A stretch of 64,000 bases of DNA from Bacillus sp. cl95 (GCF_900115925.1 NZ_FOYF01000002.1:468194-532193), one strand, 5' to 3'; counted from the first letter of the stretch, positions 46,167 through 56,162 are shown. Notes: generated from the sequence alone by a model not told the origin. A program made the numbers and translations.

Positions 46167-46787
46167 TTAGTTTGACATACCTTCGAGTAAGAGCACGCGT
46201 GCAGGGGACGCGTCTGTACCCTGAAGTTTAAGGGGAGCAGCAACCATGAAGTATTCTCCGGCTGAAACTTCCTTCAACTGCAGGCCTTCCATGATAATGA
46301 TATCTTGACCCATCAAAGCACGGTGAGTAGGATGACCTTCTTGTGCTCTCTCAATTCCAAGTGCATCAATGCCGATACCGCTGATTCCTTTTTCGACTAA
46401 ATAGACAGCCGCATCTTCTGCTACATAGATGAACTCAAAATTGAAGCCTTCATCAAACGAATTTTTTGTTTTTAAGAGAATGAAATCGTCCTTCTCAATA
46501 TGAAGGTCTTCCAAGTCTGCTTTCGTTACTTTTTCGTTTACAGATGAAAGATCCAACACTTTACACTGACGAACAAGACGTTCTAAAGGAATTGTTTCAA
46601 AGGTTTTTCCTTCATTGATCATATGAAGGGGAGCATCAATGTGCGTCCCTGTATGAACATCTAGACTCAATCGTGATTCCGTAACATGTCCGTTTGTTTG
46701 CGTGGTTAGCTTTGGTTGTTTTTCTGGCTTGTTTTTGTAAACCGCCATTCCTTCAAAAATTTGTGCTGTAATATCATGAATTTTCAT
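46167..46787 (-). CDS. Cyclase family protein (kynurenine formamidase-like)
   Basis: A 206-residue metal-dependent hydrolase of the cyclase/arylformamidase family. The family metal motif HxGTHxDxPxH is present as DVHTGTHIDAPLHMI (about 44-58), with a C-terminal GIERAQEGHPTHRALMGQDI containing further ligands. Related enzymes hydrolyse N-formylkynurenine or isatin; no kyn genes are nearby, so the substrate is open. It is 16 bases downstream of zwf on the same strand with AAGAGGTC as ribosome binding site, so the two are probably cotranscribed. Confidence 0.85.
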   Translation of the reverse strand: MKIHDITAQIFEGMAVYKNKPEKQPKLTTQTNGHVTESRLSLDVHTGTHIDAPLHMINEGKTFETIPLERLVRQCKVLDLSSVNEKVTKADLEDLHIEKDDFILLKTKNSFDEGFNFEFIYVAEDAAVYLVEKGISGIGIDALGIERAQEGHPTHRALMGQDIIIMEGLQLKEVSAGEYFMVAAPLKLQGTDASPARVLLLEGMSN

Positions 46788-46803
46788 TATTAGACCTCTT
46801 TTC

Positions 46804-48306
46804 CTAACAATTATCTACATCTAGATCGGTAACTGGCCACCAAAAGAATCCCTCTTTTTCTAAAAGCTCATCTGCTGCCTTTGGTCCCATTGTCCCTGAA
46901 GCGTAGTTAGGGAAGTTTTCTTCTTTTGTGTTTTCCCATACTTCCGAAATCTTATCAACGAAGCTCCATGAAAGTGCAACTTCATCCCAATGTGTGAAAT
47001 TCGTTGCATCACCGCGCATGCAATCGTAGAGTAGTTTTTCGTAAGCTTCAGGTGTATTCATACCGTCAATACCTTTGTTGGCAAAGTTCAGTTTAACTGG
47101 CGTCGCATCCATGTGTGAACCAGCCTTTTTCGCATTCAAATGCAGAGTTATTCCTTCTTCTGGTTGGATATGGATAACCAGAAGATTTGGATTCAATGTC
47201 TTGTCAGTTTGATAGTATAAATTCATTGGAATATCTTTGAATTGGATGACGATTTTAGTCGACTTAGCCGTCATCCGTTTTCCTGTACGGATATAAAAAG
47301 GAACACCTGCCCAACGGAAATTGTCAATCAACAATTTCCCAGCTACGAATGTTTCCGTGTTTGATTGTGGGTCAACCATGTTTTCTGCACGGTACGCAGG
47401 AACGTTTTCTCCTGACATTGTGCCTTGTCCGTATTGACCGCGAACAAAATTTTCTTTAACTTGATCACCCTCGAAAGGTCTCATGGCACGGAATACACGA
47501 ACTTTTTCCGAACGGATTTCGTCAGTTGTCAAACGGATTGGAGGTTCCATTGCAAGTAAAGCAACCATTTGGAGCATATGGTTTTGGACCATATCTCTTA
47601 GTGCACCGCTTGTTTCGTAATAACGACCGCGCTCTTCTACACCTAGAGTCTCACTTGAAGTCACTTGGATATTTGAAATATAACGGTTATTCCATAAAGG
47701 CTCAAACAAAGCGTTCGCAAAACGGATCACTTCAATGTTTTGAACCATTTCTTTTCCTAAATAATGATCGATTCTATAAACTTCATTCTCAGAAAAAGCA
47801 GTTCTAATTTGTTTGTTTAATTCCTTTGCGGAAGGAAGGTCATGACCAAATGGCTTCTCAATAACAAGACGCTTATATCCTGATACATCGGTCAATCCAT
47901 CAGACTTCAAGTGCTGTGCAATTGGACCGAAAAATTCTGGTGCCATGGCAAGATAGAAAATTCTGTTGCCGCCTAATTGGTAATGTTCGTCAAGTTCTTG
48001 AGCCATTGTTTTTAAGGTTGCGTAAGAACTGGAATCTGTCACATCATGGGAGTGGTAATAAAAATGTGATATGAATTCATCGATATTTTGATCCTTTCCC
48101 AAGGCCGTTAAAACAGAATCCTTTACATTTTCTTGAAACTTTTCATTTGTAAGCTCTCTTCTTGCCACACCAATTACGGCAAAACGTTCTGATAATTTCC
48201 CTTTTTCGAACAATCGATAGAGGGAAGGGAAAAGTTTTCGATTAGCCAGATCTCCAGTTGCTCCGAATATCATTATCAATGAAGTCGGTTTTCCATCTTG
48301 ATTCAC
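46804..48306 (-). CDS. zwf: Glucose-6-phosphate 1-dehydrogenase
   Basis: First step of the oxidative pentose phosphate pathway, making NADPH. The 500-residue protein has the N-terminal nucleotide motif MIFGATGDLANRKLFPSLYR, the active-site RIDHYLGKEMVQN with the catalytic His, and YIRTGKRM for substrate binding. The start is GTG at 48306 with GAGGTC 8 bases upstream. The usual partner gnd is not adjacent; a cyclase-family gene follows instead. The C-terminal residues end DNC, of normal family length. Confidence 0.97.
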   Translation of the reverse strand: MNQDGKPTSLIMIFGATGDLANRKLFPSLYRLFEKGKLSERFAVIGVARRELTNEKFQENVKDSVLTALGKDQNIDEFISHFYYHSHDVTDSSSYATLKTMAQELDEHYQLGGNRIFYLAMAPEFFGPIAQHLKSDGLTDVSGYKRLVIEKPFGHDLPSAKELNKQIRTAFSENEVYRIDHYLGKEMVQNIEVIRFANALFEPLWNNRYISNIQVTSSETLGVEERGRYYETSGALRDMVQNHMLQMVALLAMEPPIRLTTDEIRSEKVRVFRAMRPFEGDQVKENFVRGQYGQGTMSGENVPAYRAENMVDPQSNTETFVAGKLLIDNFRWAGVPFYIRTGKRMTAKSTKIVIQFKDIPMNLYYQTDKTLNPNLLVIHIQPEEGITLHLNAKKAGSHMDATPVKLNFANKGIDGMNTPEAYEKLLYDCMRGDATNFTHWDEVALSWSFVDKISEVWENTKEENFPNYASGTMGPKAADELLEKEGFFWWPVTDLDVDNC

Positions 48307-48788
48307 TTTGAGGACCTCTTTTCAATTGGTTTATGAATAGTGTCAATAGGACAGGAATGAAGATCCTATTGTTTGCCAGTGGGTTTTCTGGCGTTCTGCG
48401 CTCTTTTCATTTCTCCCACCTAGTTTTAAGGAATGGACATAGATTTAGGAACATTCCATGTCAATGTTAGTAGGAAGTCGATGTTCAGAAATCGCAAAGC
48501 ACGTGAGGCCTTTTTAATAAGGCTTAATGCACGATGTCTTAAGGTAACAGCGAGTTTGCTTTGCCTTTATGTATATTCGCAATTACCTACATACCCATTC
48601 AAATACAAAATTCTATCGTTTTCTCTTAGAATTAGCAACTTTTACGCAATAAATGTAGAGTTATGGAAATTATTGAAAAATAACAAAGAAAGTTTTGAAA
48701 TAAAAACTTTAAAATATTTCATAATTATATTGTCGCCTTGATTTTTCGGGTGTATGATGAGGGTAGATGAAAAGGGAGGGTCATAAAA
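48307..48788. other. Intergenic region between divergent zwf and the ABC exporter
   Basis: About 480 bases holding promoters for both directions. On the plus strand TTGTCG (48730-48735), 17-bp spacer, TATGAT (48753-48758) lies 31 bases before the exporter start. A 102-codon frame at 48433-48741 lacks a ribosome binding site and recognisable sequence and is not called. I see no repeat of the A, B or C families here. Confidence 0.5.
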
Positions 48789-49490
48789 ATGGGCATACAA
48801 TTGAGAAGTGTTCAAAAGACCTTTAAAAGTGGAGAAGTAAGCATAAATGCTTTGAAGGATATCACGCTTAATATCCCTGAAGGAGAAATCGTTGTTATTT
48901 TAGGTCCTTCCGGTTCAGGGAAATCGACTTTGTTAAATGTCATTGGTGGAATCGATAAGGCAGATTCTGGAAGTATTCATACATGTAATTTAGAATTGGA
49001 AACGTTAAAGGATGCACAGTTAACTGAGTATCGCCGAAACCATGTCGGTTTTATCTTTCAATCTTACAATCTCATTCCGACTCTTTCCGTTTATGAAAAT
49101 GTTGAAATCGGTTCACAAATTAGCAAAAAGCCACTATCTATTGATGAAGTGCTTCAAAAAGTCGAAATGCAGGGTCGTAAAGAAAAATTCCCTCATCAAC
49201 TTAGTGGTGGAGAACAACAACGCGTCGCCATTGCTCGGGCATTGGTGAAGAATCCGACTTTGCTGCTTTGTGATGAACCTACTGGTGCTTTGGATGAAGT
49301 AACAGGGAAGAAGATACTCACTCTTCTTCAGGATATTAATCGGAAATACGGCACAACGGTCATGTTAATCACCCACAATGCCGGAATTAGTGAAATGGCT
49401 CATCGTGTCATCAAGATGAAAAGTGGTGAAGTGGTGGATGTGAGTCAAAATGCAATGCCTATAAGCGCTGAGCAGGTGAACTGGGTATGA
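48789..49490 (+). CDS. ABC exporter ATPase (MacB/LolD/SalX type)
   Basis: ATPase paired with an FtsX-like permease. The 233-residue protein has Walker A GPSGSGKS (about 37-44), Q-loop [19 protein letters not shown], signature [15 protein letters not shown], Walker [13 protein letters not shown] and the switch His in LITHNAG. GGGAGGG precedes the ATG. The permease gene overlaps by 4 bases. Such pairs extrude peptides, antibiotics or lipoproteins; no neighbouring two-component system or peptide gene points to the substrate. Confidence 0.93.
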   Translation: MGIQLRSVQKTFKSGEVSINALKDITLNIPEGEIVVILGPSGSGKSTLLNVIGGIDKADSGSIHTCNLELETLKDAQLTEYRRNHVGFIFQSYNLIPTLSVYENVEIGSQISKKPLSIDEVLQKVEMQGRKEKFPHQLSGGEQQRVAIARALVKNPTLLLCDEPTGALDEVTGKKILTLLQDINRKYGTTVMLITHNAGISEMAHRVIKMKSGEVVDVSQNAMPISAEQVNWV

Positions 49491-51772
49491 TTTTAAATCA
49501 AGCTGTCATTCGGACCATTCGCGCAAGCAAACTTCAGTCATTGGGTGCAGTCTCTCTTATTGCACTTGCCGTTCTGCTATATATGATGCTTTCAAGCTCC
49601 ACAGATGCTGTCAAAGAGAGTAGTGAATCTTTTAAGAGGAATTATAAGCAGGAGGATTTTCATTTTGTAACGAGTGAGGAACTTGATAGACAGTCAATTA
49701 AAGAAATTTCAAAGAAGCATGAAGTCTTAATTGAAGAAAGATTAGTAGCTGATGTACCATTTGAAAAAAACAAGACCATCAGGTTATTTACCCCGACAGA
49801 CTCGATAAATAAGCCATTTTTTGAGAGTGGGAAAATCCCTTCACAAAAAGGTGAAATTGCATTATCTGTAGGCTTTACTGAGAAGAATGGGTTACAGCTT
49901 CAAGATGAGATTACTCTGGGCGGAGAAACGTTTAGGGTAACGGGTACTTTCTTGCTGCCAGATTACATCTATGGAATAAAAAATGAGACAGATATGATTC
50001 ATGACCCAGCAACCTTTGGCATTGGAATCGTCATGAAGGATGAAATAGCGAAGATCTCCGATTTTCCAGTAGCTAATTATTTGGGACTTTTCCTAAAAGA
50101 ACAGGTGAAATCTTCATCGATGCTAAAAAAAGAAATAGGTTCTGTGGAGCCGATTCTTAAATGGTTGGATGCAAGTGAAAATCCGAGGATTACTTACTTA
50201 GACACAAAACTTCAAGGAACTGAATCATTTTCTACTATCTTGCCATTGATGATTGTGGCTATCGCGATGATGATGGTCGTCCTCCTCATCAAGCGTAAGC
50301 TCGAGATGCAACGAAAACAAATTGGGACACTTCTTGCTTTAGGTTACAGGAATTTGGAAATTGTAAACGCCTATTTGATTTATCCGGTTTTGATAGGGTT
50401 GTTGGGAAGTACAATAGGGATGGTAATTGGTCTTGCTCTTTCTATGCCACTTACTCAATATTTTACGGAGTTTTACAATCTTCCTCTCCTTACAAAGGTT
50501 TCATTGAATGTAGGCCGATTATCAGCTGCGATTTTTTTGCCTGTTTTTCTGCTTGGTACTGCTGGTTATTTGGTTGTCAACAAGCAGCTTGCTAAAAAGC
50601 CACTTGAACTAATGAAACCGCCAATCATCACAGTGATGCTGCCCAAATGGAGTAAATGGTTGTCATTAGACCGAATTTCTTCTTTTTCAATGAGATATCG
50701 ATTGCGGATGCTTTCCCGCAATATGAGTAGAGCGTTCTATTTGGTTGTCGGAATCGTCTTTTCTACGATCCTTCTCATGTATGGTTATATTTCAATTACG
50801 TCGATTGATACGCTTATGAACAAAACTTATAAGGATGTAATGAAGTTCGATTATGCTGTTTACTTTAAGCAACTGCAAAATGGGGCGTCTCAAAATGACA
50901 AAAATGTTTTTTCTCTCTCAAATGCAGATATGATTTCTATCATCAGGGATGGAACGCGGGAACAAATTGATTCAAAGAAGGTTCAGCTGTTTGGTATAGA
51001 TGAAGGTGTTGAACTTTTAGATTTGGTTGATGCTGAAGGCAATAATATGATACCGAAATTAAAGGATGGTATTGTTATCAATCAAGTGCTTTCGTCCGCC
51101 TACAATCTCCATGAAGGTGACAAGATAGAATTGAAAAGTGCGACAAGTGAGAAAACCCAAATGTTCATAGTGACAGGTATTGCCGAGATGTATACGGGAA
51201 CAATTGCTTACTTTGAACGAGAAAGGCTGAATGCTTTTTCTGATTTTCCAAGGGATACCTATTTAGGGGAATGGTCTATTGAAAAGCCAGGCGTTAATGA
51301 TGAAATTCTACTTTTGGAGGATAAAGAAGAAACGATAAAAGCATTTGCTAGCATTACAGGCCCCATGCAATCTTCAGTTGTGATTATGTCGCTTCTTTCC
51401 TTTTTAATTGGTTTAATCATCATTACCCTACTGACAAATCTAATGGTGGAAGAAAATGAAAATACGATTTCACTACTAAAGGTGATGGGGTATACAGAGA
51501 AGGAAATTGCAAAACTAATGCTTCATATTTATACTCCAATTGTATTTATTGCATACTTTCTAGGAATTCCTGCAGCTTTTTGGAGTGTCAAAGCCATGTT
51601 TATGACTGTTGCAAAGGATGCGGATTTTGCCATGCCGATATCCGTAGAACCTTATATGACTGTACTTGGTTTCATCATGATATTGACTACCTATTATGTA
51701 TCACTTTTGCTCTCAAAAAAGAAGCTTAGCAAGATTTCCTTACAAGAAGTGTTGAAAAAACAAGAGGCGTAA
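49487..51772 (+). CDS. FtsX-like ABC exporter permease
   Basis: A 761-residue permease with two FtsX-type halves. One helix lies near residues 16-36, then an extracellular domain, three helices at about 255-275, 300-320 and 350-372, a second cycle starting with a helix at about 418-438 and another extracellular domain, and a final three-helix bundle at about 625-645, 675-700 and 720-742. It begins in the stop of the ATPase gene (ATGA). The product resembles lipoprotein-release or antimicrobial-peptide-resistance permeases; the substrate cannot be told from sequence. Confidence 0.9.
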   Translation: MILNQAVIRTIRASKLQSLGAVSLIALAVLLYMMLSSSTDAVKESSESFKRNYKQEDFHFVTSEELDRQSIKEISKKHEVLIEERLVADVPFEKNKTIRLFTPTDSINKPFFESGKIPSQKGEIALSVGFTEKNGLQLQDEITLGGETFRVTGTFLLPDYIYGIKNETDMIHDPATFGIGIVMKDEIAKISDFPVANYLGLFLKEQVKSSSMLKKEIGSVEPILKWLDASENPRITYLDTKLQGTESFSTILPLMIVAIAMMMVVLLIKRKLEMQRKQIGTLLALGYRNLEIVNAYLIYPVLIGLLGSTIGMVIGLALSMPLTQYFTEFYNLPLLTKVSLNVGRLSAAIFLPVFLLGTAGYLVVNKQLAKKPLELMKPPIITVMLPKWSKWLSLDRISSFSMRYRLRMLSRNMSRAFYLVVGIVFSTILLMYGYISITSIDTLMNKTYKDVMKFDYAVYFKQLQNGASQNDKNVFSLSNADMISIIRDGTREQIDSKKVQLFGIDEGVELLDLVDAEGNNMIPKLKDGIVINQVLSSAYNLHEGDKIELKSATSEKTQMFIVTGIAEMYTGTIAYFERERLNAFSDFPRDTYLGEWSIEKPGVNDEILLLEDKEETIKAFASITGPMQSSVVIMSLLSFLIGLIIITLLTNLMVEENENTISLLKVMGYTEKEIAKLMLHIYTPIVFIAYFLGIPAAFWSVKAMFMTVAKDADFAMPISVEPYMTVLGFIMILTTYYVSLLLSKKKLSKISLQEVLKKQEA

Positions 51773-51832
51773 TCTCTACCATTCCGATGTTTCTGTTAGC
51801 ATATAGTATAATAAGAATTAATGATAAATTTG

Positions 51833-51866
51833 ATCATCCGTTGTCATTATTTTGGCAGCGGATGAT
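51833..51866 (+). terminator. Stem-loop between the exporter and rnz
   Basis: ATCATCCGTTGTC pairs with GGCAGCGGATGAT (two G-U) around 8 bases, followed by TTCTT. It probably ends the exporter transcript; it lies only 21 bases before the rnz start and could also affect rnz. Confidence 0.7.
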
Positions 51867-51887
51867 TTCTTAGAAAGGAGTGTCCAC

Positions 51888-52817
51888 ATGGATATATTTT
51901 TCCTTGGAACAGGGGCAGGGGTTCCTGCAAAACAACGAAATGTTACTTGCATAGCTCTTAAGCTTCTTGAAGAACGGGGATCTATTTGGCTATTCGACTG
52001 TGGGGAAGCTACCCAGCATCAAATATTACATACATCTATTAAACCTCGAAGAATTGAAAAAGTTTTTATCACCCATCTCCATGGCGATCATATTTATGGG
52101 TTGCCAGGGTTACTATCGAGCAGGTCTTTTCAGGGCGGTGAAACAGAAGTAACCGTTTATGGACCTGTTGGAATTAAGTCTTTTATTGAGATAAGCCTGT
52201 CTGTTAGTCAGACTTACTTGAAGTATCCTCTTAAAGTGGTTGAGGTTGATGAGGGCATCATTTTTGAGGACGAGCAGTTTAGTGTTGAAGCACGTTTGCT
52301 GGAGCATGGAGTCCCATCCTTTGGTTATAGAGTTGTAGAAAAGGATCGTCCTGGAACTTTGCTTTCGGAGAAATTAACTGCGGACGGGATTCCTCCTGGA
52401 CCGATTTATCGCCGGATAAAAAGTGGTGAACCAGTACTGCTGGAAGACGGACGTGTCCTTCATCCAGCTGACTACGTTGGACCAGCGCAAAAAGGAAGGA
52501 TTGTAACGATTCTAGGCGACACGAGATTGTGTGAAAATGCTAGATATCTTGCACAAGACGCGGATTTACTTATTCACGAAGCAACTTTTTCTAAAAATGA
52601 AGAACGCCATGCTTATGACTATTTTCACTCTACAACACATCAAGCTGCTGATGTAGCAAAGTCATCCAATGTGTCTAAACTTTGTTTGACTCACATTAGT
52701 TCCCGTTATGACCGGGAAGCATGTAAAGAATTAACTCGGGAGGCCGAGGAAGTTTTTCCGAATGTGGTAATGGCGGAGGACTTTAAAGAAATCCATATCC
52801 CTTTAAAAGGAGAGTGA
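51888..52817 (+). CDS. rnz: Ribonuclease Z
   Basis: Endonuclease that matures tRNA 3' ends by cutting after the discriminator base when CCA is not encoded. The 309-residue metallo-beta-lactamase-fold protein begins [20 protein letters not shown] and has the zinc motif [28 protein letters not shown] near the exosite region, GDTRLCEN and [11 protein letters not shown] 51888 is chosen for AAAGGAGTG 5 bases upstream and the match to the B. subtilis N-terminus; the frame is open 36 bases further. A phosphatase gene follows 7 bases later. Confidence 0.96.
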   Translation: MDIFFLGTGAGVPAKQRNVTCIALKLLEERGSIWLFDCGEATQHQILHTSIKPRRIEKVFITHLHGDHIYGLPGLLSSRSFQGGETEVTVYGPVGIKSFIEISLSVSQTYLKYPLKVVEVDEGIIFEDEQFSVEARLLEHGVPSFGYRVVEKDRPGTLLSEKLTADGIPPGPIYRRIKSGEPVLLEDGRVLHPADYVGPAQKGRIVTILGDTRLCENARYLAQDADLLIHEATFSKNEERHAYDYFHSTTHQAADVAKSSNVSKLCLTHISSRYDREACKELTREAEEVFPNVVMAEDFKEIHIPLKGE

Positions 52818-52824
52818 TTGTGCT

Positions 52825-53373
52825 GTGAAAACGATATTTTTAGTTAGGCATGCGAAAGCGGAAGGGCAACCGGAAGCAGCACCTCTTACTGAAAAAGGGG
52901 TAGCGCAAGCGAAGGCACTGGTTTCCTTTTTTAAGGATAAAGAAATTGATGTTATCTATTCGAGCCCTTTTAAGAGAGCGGTTGATACGATTAAACCATT
53001 GGCTGACGAGAAAGGTCTTCCTATTATTGAAGATGGGCGTTTAGGTGAGCGGGTTCTAAGTTCAGATTATTTTCCTGATTGGCAAGAAAAATTGAAAATC
53101 AGTTTTGAAGACTTTGACCTTGTCTTTGAGGGAGGAGAGTCGCATCGTTCGGGTATGGATAGAGCGATTTCGGTTTTAGAGGATGTTCTTCAATCAGATG
53201 CTAACAATATCATTCTTGTAAGTCACGGAAACTTAAGTGTTCTGCTGTTGCGCTATTTTAATGAAAGTTTTGGATTCGAGGAATTGATGGAAATGACTAA
53301 TCCAGATGTATTCGAAATAGTAGTGTCAGATGAAGAAACCATGCTGAAAAGGATATGGGACGACAGAATTTAA
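52825..53373 (+). CDS. Histidine phosphatase family protein
   Basis: A 182-residue member of the phosphoglycerate-mutase-like family. The N-terminal catalytic motif is FLVRHAKAEGQPEAAPLTEK (His near residue 8, in the RHA form), followed by VIYSSPFKRAVDTIKPLADE and the second histidine in ILVSHGNLSVLLLRYF. The phosphate substrate is unknown. The start is GTG at 52825 behind GGAGAG, 7 bases after rnz, so the two are likely cotranscribed. Its end runs into the nested terminator at 53.4-53.5 kb. Confidence 0.9.
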   Translation: MKTIFLVRHAKAEGQPEAAPLTEKGVAQAKALVSFFKDKEIDVIYSSPFKRAVDTIKPLADEKGLPIIEDGRLGERVLSSDYFPDWQEKLKISFEDFDLVFEGGESHRSGMDRAISVLEDVLQSDANNIILVSHGNLSVLLLRYFNESFGFEELMEMTNPDVFEIVVSDEETMLKRIWDDRI

Positions 53374-53527
53374 AAAAATCAGTCTAGTCAATTTCATAAT
53401 CTTGATTTATCGCCATTAGGATACAACATATAGTTGAGTTGAACCATCCTCAACTATATGTTGTAGTGATATGGCTAATTAGTGTAATTATGAAATTGAC
53501 TAAATCACGAGATTGGCTGATTTTTTT
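53372..53527. terminator. Bidirectional terminator split by an inserted palindrome
   Basis: AAAAAAATCAG (53372-53382) and CTGATTTTTTT (53517-53527) are perfect complements with A- and T-runs facing both convergent genes. Their loop is occupied by a 118-bp palindromic element (53385-53502). Without the insert the two arms would form an ordinary compact bidirectional terminator. Confidence 0.75.
53385..53502. mobile_element. 118-bp MITE-like palindromic element
   Basis: Terminal inverted repeats TAGTCAATTTCATAAT and ATTATGAAATTGACTA are perfect over 16 bp. Inside, ACAACATATAGTTGAG (53423-53438) and CTCAACTATATGTTGT (53449-53464) form a second perfect 16-bp stem with a 10-base loop. The ends are TA, so a TA target duplication is possible. 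It has no coding capacity and I saw no second copy in the window. It looks like a non-autonomous transposon (MITE) inserted in a terminator loop. Confidence 0.65.
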
Positions 53528-53561
53528 TCATGTTAAATAGATAATATTCTTATTATTTAAG

Positions 53562-54578
53562 TTACCATCCACGCTCATATTGTTTTGGGCCATCCAAATC
53601 CAAGCCAAGCTCTTTTGCTGCTGTGCGTGGCCAATAAGGATTGCGCAGGAATTCCCTTGCGACGAAAATCAGATCTGCACGTTCGTTTTGAAGGATTTCT
53701 TCAGCTTGTAAGCCAGAAGTGATCAAGCCGACAGCTCCTGTTTGGATATCTGCACCGTTTTTAATTTCTTCTGAGAATTTCACTTGGTATCCCGGATATA
53801 CAGGGATGCGAGCTGGCACGACAGCACCTGAACTTACATCGACCAAATCCACTCCTTGTTCTTTCATCCAAGTTGCATATGTGACATAATCCTTTGCGGT
53901 TAAGCCTTCCTCGTGATAATCATTAGCTGACACTCTTACAAACAGTGGTCCGTCCCAAACGGTTTTGACTGCTTCAATGACTTCACGAAGAAAACGATAG
54001 CGGTTTTCGGTAGATCCACCATATTCATCGCTACGCTTATTGCTAAGTGGGGATAGAAACTCATTAATCAAATATCCATGCGCCCCGTGGATTTCAATGA
54101 CATCAAATCCCGCTTTCTTCGCTCTTTCCACACCTTTTTTAAACGCTTCAACTGTTTCGTGTATATCGTGGATCGTCATCTCTCGAGGAGTCTTCATTTT
54201 GTCATCAAATGCAATCTCTGAAGGGGCAATAATTTCACCCTCTAAAACAGCTTTTCTTCCTGCATGGGCAATTTGAATACCTGTAGCTGCCCCGTGTTCT
54301 TTCATTAAGGTGACGAGTTCTTTTAGGCCTTCAATATGCTCATCACTCCAAATGCCAAGGTCTTGAGGAGAGATTCTTCCCTGCGGCGTCACGGCTGTCG
54401 CTTCTATAATGATTAAGCCAGCCTGGCCAACTGCTCTGCTCGCATAGTGAGTACGGTGCCAGTTTTCAACGTGACCGTTTTGATTATGGCTTGAATACAT
54501 ACACATCGGAGCCATTACGATTCGATTCTTGAGTGTTACATTTTTAACTGTATAAGGGGTGAAGAGTTTTGTTGACAT
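53562..54578 (-). CDS. namA: NADPH dehydrogenase NamA (YqjM, old yellow enzyme)
   Basis: FMN-dependent ene-reductase that reduces activated C=C bonds and nitro compounds. The 338-residue TIM barrel begins [20 protein letters not shown] with the active-site Cys in APMCMYSS, the His pair in [10 protein letters not shown] and [20 protein letters not shown], and the C-terminal arginine finger QYERGW, all features of the YqjM subclass. AAGGAGGTC lies 7 bases before the ATG. B. subtilis yqjM occupies the same place. Confidence 0.96.
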   Translation of the reverse strand: MSTKLFTPYTVKNVTLKNRIVMAPMCMYSSHNQNGHVENWHRTHYASRAVGQAGLIIIEATAVTPQGRISPQDLGIWSDEHIEGLKELVTLMKEHGAATGIQIAHAGRKAVLEGEIIAPSEIAFDDKMKTPREMTIHDIHETVEAFKKGVERAKKAGFDVIEIHGAHGYLINEFLSPLSNKRSDEYGGSTENRYRFLREVIEAVKTVWDGPLFVRVSANDYHEEGLTAKDYVTYATWMKEQGVDLVDVSSGAVVPARIPVYPGYQVKFSEEIKNGADIQTGAVGLITSGLQAEEILQNERADLIFVAREFLRNPYWPRTAAKELGLDLDGPKQYERGW

Positions 54579-54627
54579 AAAAGACCTCCTTTTATTTCTA
54601 AATAAAAAAGTATATAAATTTAACCGG

Positions 54628-54924
54628 GATAACTGTCTAGCTCCAGCGCCCAGCCCCTCGGGATCATAAGCAAATCGCTCCAGAAATCAGGATAAGAAAC
54701 GCTTCGGCAGGATTAACATCGCACGAAGAAAAAGCGATAGCACAAGGAAAGCTTCCATGAATTCACATCGCACGAAATGATGCGATAGCATCATGAGGAT
54801 TTTCGAGGATGACTGCGCGTTTCGTCTTATGCCTGTCGGGGCTGAACACAAAGGAAAGCTACTTGGAAATACATCGCAGGCACAAGTGTTCTTTACTTGT
54901 GCCGAGGGCGCTTGCGCTTTTCTT
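54628..54924. repeat. Intergenic repeat family A, copy 2
   Basis: About 297 bp between namA and the glycosyltransferase gene. It shares with copy 1 the blocks CTCCAGCGCCCAGCCCCTCG, CGCTTCGGCAG, the two CGCACGAA modules, ATGAGGATTTTCGAGGATGA, TCGTCTTATGCCTGTCGGGG and GGCGCTTGCGCTTTT. It lacks the extra GGTTGTTTC hairpins of copies 1 and 3 but has a private hairpin GGCACAAGTG/CACTTGTGCC-type segment (GCACAAGTGTTCTTTACTTG) near its right end. Confidence 0.85.
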
Positions 54925-54990
54925 TCGATATCCTAAATATATGGATGTTTTCAGTATATCAAAATCGGTGTATTCGCGAAATTTTTATGC

Positions 54991-56130
54991 TTATTTCCGG
55001 CCTCTAAGATCACTGAGTTTATATTTCGTTCCTCTCCATATGATGCCGCCCCTTTTGAACGTCAAGAAACTAGCTCTTATAATGGAGTATATGAACAGTA
55101 TGGCAGTGAGTGGAAAAAGAAGAAATAGGACGGGTGAGAATCGGGTCATTCTTTTAATAATATAGGTGTAGAAAAAGGCAATTAGTGCAATATTGGCAAG
55201 GCTGATGAGTTGCAATGGCTGATTGGTAGAGAAAACAGTGAAAAACGGCAAAACCTGTGAAATAAATGTTCCTACAATCGCGAACATGACCATGCTCATT
55301 CGATAATGCAATCCTGCAAAAGTGTTTTTCTCTAACCCTATAAACGCTTCCTTAAGATTTGGATACCATTCAACTTCAAGCAGATGAAGAGCAGTAACAA
55401 TCCGGCATTTGAAACCCGCTTTTTTCATCCGCATACCGAGTTGTAAGTCATCGTCAGGTCTCAACTTGATGACTTCATGCGTCCCGAAAGCCACATAAGC
55501 AGATTTTGATACGAGCATGAATGCCCCGATTCCTGTGCCATTTTTCGAACGGGGATTATTGGCTGTCCATGGTCTTTTAAAATAGGAAAAGCCAAACAGG
55601 AAAAAGGCAACAAATGATTGTAGCCATATTCCACGTCCATTTAGATTAGGAGCAGCTGTAAGATGGTCTAATTTTAGGCGTTCGGCATAGCTGATTGCTT
55701 TTGCTATCATGTTATTTTTAAAATGAACATCGGCATCGGTAAACAATAACCATTTACCAGATGCCACCTGTGCCCCTCTGTACAATGCGTGATTTTTACC
55801 GAGCCATCCTTGTGGCAATTGTTCAATATGAATCACGTTAATTCGTGAGTCTAGATTTTTGATATTCTCCATGATAGTACCTGTATCGTCATTTGAGCGA
55901 TCATTAACCAGAATCCATTCAATGTTCTGATAGGTCTGCTCTAACTGACTCATCACGCTTCTTTGAATATGTTGTTCCTCATTCCGAGCCGCGACAATAA
56001 TCGTCAATTCCGGTCCATGTTTAATAGGTGGTTCTTCTTCCAGGCGATCAAGGTTCCGAAAGCCAATGACTGCATCGGTAAAAAATATAATCCATACAAT
56101 CAGGGCTGCTATTAATAAAATGGTCAGCAT
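54991..56130 (-). CDS. Family 2 glycosyltransferase with membrane helices
   Basis: A 379-residue membrane-bound GT-A glycosyltransferase. An N-terminal helix (about 1-20) is followed by the catalytic domain: TIIVAARNEEQHIQRSVMSQ, EWILVNDRSNDDTG, LPQGWLGKNHALYRGAQVAS, LLFTDADVHF with the metal-binding DAD, and RPDDDLQLGMRMKKAGF; three to four helices follow at the C-terminus (about 265-350). The pattern resembles CrtQ/HpnB-type enzymes acting on carotenoid or terpenoid lipids, but no carotenoid genes are adjacent. AAGGAAGGGA precedes the ATG. Acceptor unknown. Confidence 0.87.
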   Translation of the reverse strand: MLTILLIAALIVWIIFFTDAVIGFRNLDRLEEEPPIKHGPELTIIVAARNEEQHIQRSVMSQLEQTYQNIEWILVNDRSNDDTGTIMENIKNLDSRINVIHIEQLPQGWLGKNHALYRGAQVASGKWLLFTDADVHFKNNMIAKAISYAERLKLDHLTAAPNLNGRGIWLQSFVAFFLFGFSYFKRPWTANNPRSKNGTGIGAFMLVSKSAYVAFGTHEVIKLRPDDDLQLGMRMKKAGFKCRIVTALHLLEVEWYPNLKEAFIGLEKNTFAGLHYRMSMVMFAIVGTFISQVLPFFTVFSTNQPLQLISLANIALIAFFYTYIIKRMTRFSPVLFLLFPLTAILFIYSIIRASFLTFKRGGIIWRGTKYKLSDLRGRK

Positions 56131-56162
56131 GTCATCCCTTCCTTTCCCTTATTTTAATGAAA

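Noticed and set aside
48433-48741. 102-codon frame between zwf and the ABC exporter
   Set aside because: No ribosome binding site, atypical composition and no family resemblance; treated as intergenic.
54809-55165. 118-codon frame over repeat A copy 2 and the glycosyltransferase end
   Set aside because: It spans a structured repeat and then lies antisense to the glycosyltransferase gene. A similar start (TARFVLCLSGLN) appears in repeat A copy 3 only because the repeat is shared.
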